Assembly (NCBI GenBank): GCA_035717845.1
Contig: DASTIC010000018.1
Coordinates: 1 to 6,209, forward strand
Reading direction: 5' to 3'
From: DASSUW01 sp035717845
Lineage (GTDB): Bacteria > Actinomycetota > Thermoleophilia > Solirubrobacterales > Solirubrobacteraceae
DNA: 6,209 nt
Part shown: positions 1 through 5,900 of the stretch, piece by piece
Layout: each line of letters begins with the position of its first letter
Position numbering within the stretch: position 1 is the stretch's first letter
The notes under the pieces: generated by a model
Database searches by the model: none
Told to the model about the DNA's origin: nothing
Seen by the model: the letters and a program-made list of their open reading frames with translations, nothing else
Position numbers and translations under genes: made by a program

Positions 1-782
1 CCGCGGAAGCGGTAGACGATGAACAGGGCGTAGTCGATCCCGAGCGCGAGCGCGAACATCAGGGCGAAGTTCATCGCCCAGATCGAGATGTCCATCACCT
101 GGGCGCCGAGATACAGGGACCCGGCCGCGGCGACGAGTCCGATGATCGTGAGCATCAGCGGCAGCCCGGCGGCGACCAGCGACCCGAAGGCGAGCACGAG
201 GATGCCCAGCGTCACCGGCCAGGAGATCAGCTCGGACTTCATCATCGACGTCTTGTTGGCCTCGTTGAAGTCCGACCACATTCCGGGCGCGCCCGTGAGG
301 CTCACCTGCACGCCCTGCCCGCCGGCGCCGGCCAGCTCGCCCTTGAGGTCGTCCGCCGCGCGGACCATGTCGTTGGCGTTGTTCGCGGCCCCGGCCTGCA
401 CGACGGCGGTGTGGCCGTCCTCGGAGATCGTCAAGCCCGGGCGCGGCGGCACGACGGTCGTCACGGCGTCGCTGGAGCGCAGGATGCCTTCGACCTTGGT
501 CAGCGAGGACGCGAACCGGGGGTCGCCGACCTTCGCCTCCTGCGAGTGCACGACCACCATCAGCCCGTAGGAGCCGAGGCCGTTGAAGTTGCGGTCGATC
601 AGCTCGCGCGCCTTGACGGACTCGGAGCCGGTGGCCTCCCAGCCGGCGCCCGAGAGCGCGTGCTCTACCTTCGGGGCGAAGACGCCGAGCCCGACGGCCA
701 CGACGACCCAGGCGGTGGCGACGAGGGCGAAGTGCTGCGCCATGAAGCGGCCCAGCCGCCCGATCGGTCCGACATCGGTCAT
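1..782 (-). CDS. MMPL/RND-family membrane exporter, N-terminal part (cut by left edge)
   Basis: The 260 complete codons visible read as the N-terminal third of an MMPL-family transporter, an RND-superfamily inner-membrane protein that exports lipids, drugs or other hydrophobic compounds using the proton gradient. Residues about 17-36 form the first membrane helix. Residues about 37-187 form the large extracytoplasmic domain. Helices follow at about 188-208, 209-228 and 233-256, the last ending in GIDYALFIVYRFR, where Asp250-Tyr251 is the charged pair typical of the family's proton-relay helix. The start is the ATG at 782-780. It overlaps the stop of the DUF2892 gene as ATGA and has a GGAGG ten bases upstream, so translation is probably coupled. 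It is the third gene of the arsR operon and so probably under ArsR control. The substrate cannot be read from this fragment. Family membership is secure. Confidence 0.93.
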   Translation of the reverse strand, partial: MTDVGPIGRLGRFMAQHFALVATAWVVVAVGLGVFAPKVEHALSGAGWEATGSESVKARELIDRNFNGLGSYGLMVVVHSQEAKVGDPRFASSLTKVEGILRSSDAVTTVVPPRPGLTISEDGHTAVVQAGAANNANDMVRAADDLKGELAGAGGQGVQVSLTGAPGMWSDFNEANKTSMMKSELISWPVTLGILVLAFGSLVAAGLPLMLTIIGLVAAAGSLYLGAQVMDISIWAMNFALMFALALGIDYALFIVYRFR

Positions 783-1036
783 CGGCCCTGTGCCTCCGTA
801 TCGGTGTAGATCGCGGAACGAAGGTGGCCGACCCGCTCGACGATGAGCGACGCCGGGCAGACGCCGACGGCGGCGTACAGCCACTGGCTTGCGCCGGCGA
901 AGGCGGTGAGGAGAAGGAACCACTCCGAGACGGTGGCCGCCAGCACCGCACTGGCCAGCGCCACCGTGCCCGCCATGGCGAACAGTGCGCGCTCCAGCGG
1001 CCAGCCGGCTCCGCGCGTGCGGCAGATCGAGGGCAT
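779..1036 (-). CDS. DUF2892 (YgaP-type) small two-helix membrane protein
   Basis: This is an 85-residue protein with two hydrophobic stretches, about residues 17-36 and 38-60, joined by a very short turn (VSEW). It ends in GVCPAS (Cys60) before a polar tail. The pattern of an early Glu-Arg pair, two helices and a Cys-Pro at the end of the second helix is that of DUF2892, the membrane domain fused to a rhodanese in E. coli YgaP. No rhodanese domain is present here, so sulfurtransferase activity cannot be assigned. The ATG at 1036 shares one base with the arsR stop (TGATG), and its own TGA overlaps the MMPL ATG by four bases, placing it mid-operon. The molecular role of stand-alone DUF2892 proteins is unclear. 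A link to sulfur or metal stress is inferred only from the YgaV/YgaP parallel. Confidence 0.82.
   Translation of the reverse strand: MPSICRTRGAGWPLERALFAMAGTVALASAVLAATVSEWFLLLTAFAGASQWLYAAVGVCPASLIVERVGHLRSAIYTDTEAQGR
793..797 (-). promoter_or_regulatory. Ribosome binding site of the MMPL gene
   Basis: On the minus strand GGAGG lies ten bases before the ATG at 782. It sits within the last codons of the DUF2892 gene. It is the clearest Shine-Dalgarno sequence in this operon and supports the chosen MMPL start. Confidence 0.6.
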
Positions 1037-1392
1037 CACTCGGAGACGGTCCCCTGCAGGAGCGCGTCGAGCTCGACGGCCTGCCGGCGGATGCCGCCGC
1101 ACACCTGCTCGCAGAGAGCGAAGACGTCTGGATCGGCGATCGCGTAGCGCGCCGAGGTGCCCTGCTTGGTGCGACTCACCATGCCGGCCTGCAGAAGGAC
1201 GCCGAGGTGCTTGGAGACGTTCTGCTGGGAGGCGCCGAGCGCCTCGGTGAGTTCGTGCACCGTTGCCGCGCCGTCGCGCAGCCGGTCGAGCAGCTTGATC
1301 CGCATCGGCTCCGAGAGGACCTTGAAGCGCTGGGCGATCAGGTCGGCCAGGAGGTCCGGCAGCGGGTGCGGCACGAGAGGAGTCGTTGACAT
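1036..1392 (-). CDS. ArsR/SmtB-family transcriptional repressor
   Basis: This is a 118-residue winged-helix regulator of usual ArsR length. Residues about 22-50 carry the family pattern (FKVLSEPMRIKLLDRL, then VHELTEALG). The recognition helix is about 54-70 (SQQNVSKHLGVLLQAG), and the wing is about 72-87 (VSRTKQGTSARYAI). Such proteins bind DNA as dimers and release it on binding metals or on thiol oxidation. The CxC motif often found in the recognition-helix region of arsenic/cadmium sensors is absent. Instead Cys94 and Cys98 form a CEQVC pair in the C-terminal helix, a possible metal or redox/persulfide site. The ATG at 1392 was preferred over an in-frame GTG at 1410, because the GTG would place the predicted -10 element inside the gene and has no ribosome site. 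The gene heads the arsR-DUF2892-MMPL operon and probably represses itself. The inducer is unknown. Confidence 0.93.
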   Translation of the reverse strand: MSTTPLVPHPLPDLLADLIAQRFKVLSEPMRIKLLDRLRDGAATVHELTEALGASQQNVSKHLGVLLQAGMVSRTKQGTSARYAIADPDVFALCEQVCGGIRRQAVELDALLQGTVSE

Positions 1393-1400
1393 CGAGGGCC

Positions 1401-1428
1401 ACTGTATCACAACTTAACGGTTGTACAA
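1401..1428 (-). promoter_or_regulatory. Candidate promoter of the arsR operon
   Basis: Reading the minus strand, TTGTAC (1428-1423) and TACAGT (1406-1401) are separated by 16 bases and resemble -35 and -10 elements. The match is only moderate (3/6 and 4/6). The start point expected about 7 bases on falls at or within 2-3 bases of the arsR ATG at 1392, which has no Shine-Dalgarno sequence. The transcript may therefore be leaderless, which is common in actinobacteria. The element lies in an AT-rich island within very GC-rich DNA. An alternative, weaker set upstream is TCGACA (1460-1455) with TAGTCT 16 bases later. Confidence 0.45.
1409..1424. promoter_or_regulatory. Candidate ArsR operator: ACAAC-N6-GTTGT inverted repeat
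   Basis: A perfect five-base inverted repeat with a six-base spacer lies almost wholly inside the 16-base spacer of the predicted arsR promoter. It overlaps the palindrome TTGTACAA at 1421-1428. A dimeric ArsR protein bound here would block RNA polymerase directly. The position and symmetry are seen in the sequence. That this ArsR is the protein that binds is inference. Confidence 0.5.
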
Positions 1429-1441
1429 GCGTAGACTATAT

Positions 1442-1464
1442 ACAACTCAACGAGTGTCGAGTTG
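1442..1464. repeat. Second ACAAC-type half-site and nested inverted repeats
   Basis: ACAACTCAACG at 1442-1452 repeats ACAACTTAACG at 1409-1419 with one mismatch, 33 bases apart (about three helical turns). The same stretch contains CAACTC (1443-1448) facing GAGTTG (1459-1464), and ACTC-AAC-GAGT (1445-1455). In addition, GTTGTA at 1420-1425 is inverted relative to TACAAC at 1441-1446. These could form a second, upstream repressor site on the same DNA face. The repeats are short, so chance cannot be excluded. Confidence 0.35.
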
Positions 1465-1919
1465 CATCGTCATCGACTTCCGGGCCGCGTGGCTGGGCTG
1501 TTCGCGGTCGAGCTCGTCGCGCGAATGCCGATACAGCGGGCGCGCGAGTTCGAGACCGCCGTCGATACCGGCGCTTCGCGTGGACGTCGGGATCACGCCT
1601 ACCGCGCCGGGTTCCGACGGGGCAGTACGGCGTCGCCATGCGGCGGGGTGTGCGATCCGTCGTCGCGGGGCTGGGTCCGGCCGCGCCGCGCCGGAGCCGT
1701 CGTGTCGCGGAGCGGCGGCTCGCGCCGGGGGCGGAGCCGGTCAACCGTTCGCGCGCGCCGTCGGCCGGCGTCGACGCTGCTGTTGGTCGCGGTCGCGTTC
1801 ATCGTGATCCCGACGCTATTCCGGCTGCGGCGCGGCGCCATCGGGGTCGCTCCGCAGGTCGGGAACGTAGTTCCCCCGGTTCGCGGAGTCACAGGACGAG
1901 CCCGCATTTCGTGCGCTGG
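1465..1919. other. About 450-base stretch with no supported gene
   Basis: No reading frame here looks like a convincing gene. Frames stay open on both strands because the DNA is GC-rich, and their products are arginine-rich and low in complexity. Two short pieces look more protein-like. On the plus strand at about 1771-1830, a frame open from a TTG at 1462 encodes a hydrophobic run (STLLLVAVAFIVIPTLF) flanked by arginines. On the minus strand, a 49-residue frame at 1596-1447 starts at a GTG and has ordinary acidic/basic composition, but no ribosome site or recognised family. These may be remnants of lost genes or chance. The stretch separates the nifJ and arsR operons, and its left end borders the arsR control region. 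Confidence 0.5.
1861..1875 (-). terminator. Possible hairpin terminator after the nifJ operon
   Basis: GGGAAC-GTA-GTTCCC is a perfect six-base-pair stem with a three-base loop, beginning 45 bases after the stop of the dihydroorotate-dehydrogenase-like gene. No run of T follows on the minus strand, so it is not a classical intrinsic terminator. Hairpins without a U-tract are proposed to terminate in some actinobacteria. It could equally be a protein-binding palindrome. Confidence 0.3.
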
Positions 1920-2930
1920 TCACCAAGGGCCGTGGGCGCGAGCGTTGGCGGTTCGCAGCGCGCGGACGTAGCCCGTGCGCTCGTATGTCGCCGGGTCGAC
2001 GTCGTGTGGCACGGAGAGCATGCCGCGCACGTCGTCGACCGATCGGAATCCCTTGCGCGCCATCCAGCCGGACAGCCCGTCGAGCAGTGCGCCCGCGTAC
2101 TCGGTTCCGTGTCGCAGCAGGGCCGAGGCGGTCATCACGACATCGGCGCCTGCGAGCAGGTACTTGGCGACGTCGGCGGGCGCTTCGACGCCCCCGGTGG
2201 CCGCGAGCGCGGCGCGGACCTGTCCGCGCAGCAGCGCGATCCAGGTCCGCGGCAGTCGCGCGTCGGCGGTGCTCGAGAGCGCGACGCTGGACGAGAGCGC
2301 TAGCTCCTCCGGGTCGATGTCGGGCTGGAGGAACCGGTTGAACAGCACGAGCGCGTCCACCCCCGCCTCGTCGAGTCGCAGCGCCATCTCGCCGATCGAG
2401 CTGAAGTACGGGCTGAGCTTCACGGCCACCGGCACGGTGACCGCGGACTTCACGCGCTGCAGGACGTCGACGTGGCGCTGCTCGACCTCGCGGGCAGCAG
2501 TGCGGGGGTCGCCCGGGAGGTGGTAGATGTTGAGCTCGATGGCCGCGGCGCCGGCGTTCTGCATCGCCCGCGCGTAGTCGGTCCAGCCTTCGGGCGTGAC
2601 GCCGTTGAGGCTCGCGATCACCGGAACCTCGACGGCGGCGGCGGAGCGCTCGAGCAGGCTCAGGTAGCCGCGCGGGCCGGCGTCCTGCTTGACCACCTGC
2701 GGAACGTAGTCCAGCGCCTCGGGAAAGCTCTCGGCGGGTCCGTCGACGAGCCCCGCGTTGCGCGCGGCCTCCTCACGCAACTGCTCCTCGAACAGCGAGA
2801 ACAGGACGACCGCGCCGACGCCCGCGTCCGCCAGGCGCCGGACGCCGTCGACGGTGTACGACAGCGGCGACGCCGACGCCACGAGCGGGTTACGCAGGGC
2901 GAGCCCCATGTAGGTGGTGGAGAGCTCCAT
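1920..2930 (-). CDS. Dihydroorotate dehydrogenase-like FMN protein
   Basis: This 336-residue protein follows the class 1 dihydroorotate dehydrogenase barrel. It has an N-terminal strand NPLVASASPLS (14-24), VIASLNGVTPEGW (104-116), IELN (131-134), a flavin-contacting Lys171 in VAVKLSP, Asn198, and the C-terminal FMN-phosphate region GGV (246-248) with AGADVVMTASAL (260-271). The substrate motif normally written NxSCPN is replaced by NIYHLPGD (134-141). The protein contains no cysteine, so the class 1A catalytic Cys is missing, and no serine replaces it in that loop. It is therefore unlikely to make orotate. It matches the 'dihydroorotate dehydrogenase-like' family that often accompanies nifJ; the true substrate is unknown. 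The ATG at 2930 overlaps the nifJ stop by one base (TGATG), with AGGG seven bases upstream, indicating co-translation. The same frame stays open far upstream, antiparallel to nothing but out of frame with nifJ, and that part is not coding. Confidence 0.88.
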   Translation of the reverse strand: MELSTTYMGLALRNPLVASASPLSYTVDGVRRLADAGVGAVVLFSLFEEQLREEAARNAGLVDGPAESFPEALDYVPQVVKQDAGPRGYLSLLERSAAAVEVPVIASLNGVTPEGWTDYARAMQNAGAAAIELNIYHLPGDPRTAAREVEQRHVDVLQRVKSAVTVPVAVKLSPYFSSIGEMALRLDEAGVDALVLFNRFLQPDIDPEELALSSSVALSSTADARLPRTWIALLRGQVRAALAATGGVEAPADVAKYLLAGADVVMTASALLRHGTEYAGALLDGLSGWMARKGFRSVDDVRGMLSVPHDVDPATYERTGYVRALRTANARAHGPW

Positions 2931-5900
2931 CAGCGATCCCTGCGGGCGTCGGCCGGGAACTGGCTCGCGCTGCGGGTGGCCATCTCCTCGTAGGTCTGCC
3001 AGCGCCGGTTGGCCGCCTGCTGGGCGAGTGCGAGCAGGCGCTCGGCCTCTTCGGGGTCGGCGTTGGCGAGGGCGCGGAAGCGCAGCTCGCCCTTGCGGTA
3101 GTCGGCCAGCGGCATCCGCGGGCGGGGTGAGTCGAGCAGGAACGGGTTGCCGTCGGCCGCTCTGACCACCGGGTCGTAGCGGATCAGCGGCCAGTGGCCG
3201 CTGGCGACAGCGCGATATTGCTGGTCGAGCCCGTCCTGCATCTCGTAGCCGTGGGCGATGCAGTGGCTGTAGGCGATGACGAGCGACGGGCCGTCGTACG
3301 CCTCGGCCTCGCGGAAGGCGGTGAGCGTCTGCTGGGGATCGGCGCCCATCGCCACTCGGGCGACGTAGACGTTGGCGAGCGCGATCGCCTGCAGCGCGAG
3401 GTCCTTCGTCGGCATGGTCTTGCCGGCCGCCGCGAACTTGGCCACCGCCCCGAGCGGCGTGGCCTTGGACATCTGCCCGCCCGTGTTCGAGTAGACCTCC
3501 GTGTCGAGCACCAGCACGTTGACGTTCTGTCCGCTGGCCAGCACGTGATCGAGGCCTCCGGAGCCGATGTCGTAGGCCCAGCCGTCGCCGCCGACGATCC
3601 ACACGCTGCGCTGGATGAGGTGGTCGATCACGCTGCGCAGGTCGGCCACCAGCTCGTCGTCGAGCCCGTCGAGCCGGCGCTCGAGCTCGGCGATGCGCTC
3701 GCGCTGCGCGCGCAGCTCCGACTCGCGCAGCTGCGGGGCCTGCAGGATCTCGTCCACGAGGTCGGCGCCGATCTGCTCGCGCACGTCGGCCAGGCGGCGG
3801 CGGGCGAGGTCGGTGTGGCGGTCGGCCGCGAGGCGCAGGCCCAGGCCGAACTCGGCGTTGTCCTCGAACAGCGAGTTCGACCAGGCCGGGCCACGGCCGT
3901 TGGCATCGACCGCCCACGGCGTGGTGGGCAGGTTGCCACCGTAGATCGATGAGCAGCCGGTGGCGTTGGCCACGGTCAACCGGTCGCCGAACAGCTGCGT
4001 GAGCAGCTTGAGGTACGGGGTCTCGCCGCAGCCCGCGCACGCGCCGGAGAACTCGAACAGCGGCTCGAGGAACTGCGTGCCGCGGACCGTGCCGAAGTCC
4101 ACGCGCGAGCGGTCGTTGGGCGTCAGCTGCTCGAAGAACGCGATGTTCTCGCGCTCGGCCTCCACGCGCGGCGCGCGCGCCTCGAGGTTGATCGCCTTGT
4201 GCACGGGATCGCCGCCGCCCGAGACCGGGCAGGCCTCGACGCACAGCCGGCAGCCGGTGCAGTCCTCCACGTAGACCTGCAGCGTGTAGCGGCGGTCGGG
4301 CAGCCCGGGCGCGTTGAGCGGCGCGGACTGGAACGAGTCGGGAGCCCTGTCGAGCTCCGATGGCTCGAACAGGCGCGAGCGGATGACACTGTGCGGGCAC
4401 ACGAAGCTGCAGTTGCCGCACTGGATGCACAGGTCGGGGTCCCAGACGGCGACGAGTTCGGAGATGTTGCGCTTCTCGTACTTGGTCGTCCCGCTCGGGT
4501 AGGTGCCGTCCACCGGAAGCGCGCTCACCGGCAGCTCGTCACCGCGGCCGGCCATCATGGCGGAGGTGACCGTGCGCACGAACTCGGGCGCGTGCTCGGG
4601 CACGATCGGCTGCTCGTCGTGGGTCGACGTGGCCTCGTCGGGGAGCGTGATCCGCTGGAGCCCATCGAGCGCGCTGTCCACCGCGGCGAGGTTGCGTTCC
4701 ACCACCTCGGCGCCGCGGTGACCGTAGGTCTTGGCGATCGAGGACTTGATGCGGTCGATCGCCTGCTCGCGCTCGAGCACGCCGGAGATCGCGAAGAAGC
4801 AGGTCTGGAGCACCGTGTTGGTCCGCCCGGCGAGCCCGGCCTGGCGCGCGATGCGCCCGGCGTCGATCACGTAGAGCTCGAGCCGCTTGGCCAGGATCTG
4901 CTCCTGGATCGGGCGCGCGAGGACGTCCCAGACCTCGTCCGCCGGGTGACGGGTGTTGAGCAGCAGGGTGGCTCCCGGGGCGGCGCGGCCGAGCACCTCG
5001 GGGCGCTCGAGCAGCCCGAACTGGTGGCACCCGACGAAGCTGGCCTGCCCCACCAGGTACGGCGCATGGATCGGCACGGGACCGAAGCGCAGGTGCGAGA
5101 CCGTCTGCGAGCCCGACTTCTTGGAGTCGTAGACGAAGTAGCCCTGCGCGTGCAGACCCTCGTCACCGAGGATCTTGATCGTGTTCTTGTTGGCGCCCAC
5201 GGTCCCGTCGGACCCGAGGCCGAAGAACACCGCCTGCACGGTGCCCGGCGGCGCGATGTCGAGGGTGGGGTCGTGGGGCAGGCTCGTGCCCGACACGTCG
5301 TCGTCGATCCCGATCGTGAATCGCCGCTTGGGACGCTCGCGCTCGAGCTCGGCGAAGATCGCGGCCACCATGCCCGGGCTGAACTCCTTCGAGGACAGCC
5401 CGTAGCGCCCGCCGATCACCCGGGGCATCAACGGTCGCTCGCCCTCGGCGGAGGCCTCGCTGAGCGCGGCCAGCACGTCGAGGAAGAGCGGCTCGCCGCG
5501 CGAGCCGGGCTCCTTCGTCCGGTCGAGGACCGCAACCTGCCGCACGGAGGGCGGCAGCGCCTGCGCCAGCTCGCGGGCCGGGAACGGCCGGTAGAGCCTG
5601 ATCTGCGCCACCCCGACGCGCTCGCCGCGCGCCTGCAGGTAGGCGGCCGTCTCGCGCGCGGTTTCCGCACCCGAGCCCATCACGACGATCGCGCGCTCGG
5701 CGTCGCGGTCCCCGCTGTAGTCCACGAGCCGGTAGTGCCGGCCGCTGCGCTCGCCGAGCCGGTCCATCGCGTCCTGCACGACCCCGGGCACGCGGGCGTA
5801 GAACGGGTTCACGGTTTCGCGCGCCTGGAAGTAGACGTCCGGGTTCTGCGCGGTGCCGCGGATGAACGGCCGCTCGGGCGACAGGGCGCGGTCGCGATGC

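Noticed and set aside
88..846. Plus-strand open frames opposite the MMPL gene
   Set aside because: The minus strand here encodes a clear MMPL N-terminus with membrane helices and the GIDYALF motif. The plus-strand frames are shadows.
779..1402. 207-codon minus-strand frame starting at 1402
   Set aside because: Its first part is arsR read in the wrong frame. Only the last 85 codons, from the ATG at 1036, form a real protein (DUF2892).
1393..1410. GTG at 1410 as the arsR start
   Set aside because: It would add six residues outside the family alignment, has no ribosome site, and would put the predicted -10 element inside the gene.
1386..2303. Plus-strand open frame of 305 codons
   Set aside because: It crosses the arsR promoter and the 3' part of the flavoprotein gene, is very arginine-rich, and has no recognisable domain or ribosome site.
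3628..3939. Short minus-strand frames inside nifJ in another phase
   Set aside because: They overlap conserved nifJ sequence completely and give low-complexity Ser/Arg/Thr products.
3194..3952. Plus-strand open frame of 252 codons opposite nifJ
   Set aside because: It lies wholly antisense to the thiamine and cluster domains of nifJ, whose motifs are unmistakable. The product is repetitive Val/Gly/Asp/Arg sequence expected from the reverse complement of GC-rich coding DNA.
2931..4430. Upstream 500-codon extension of the dihydroorotate dehydrogenase-like frame
   Set aside because: It runs out of frame through nifJ and yields arginine/alanine-rich nonsense. Family similarity begins only at the ATG at 2930.
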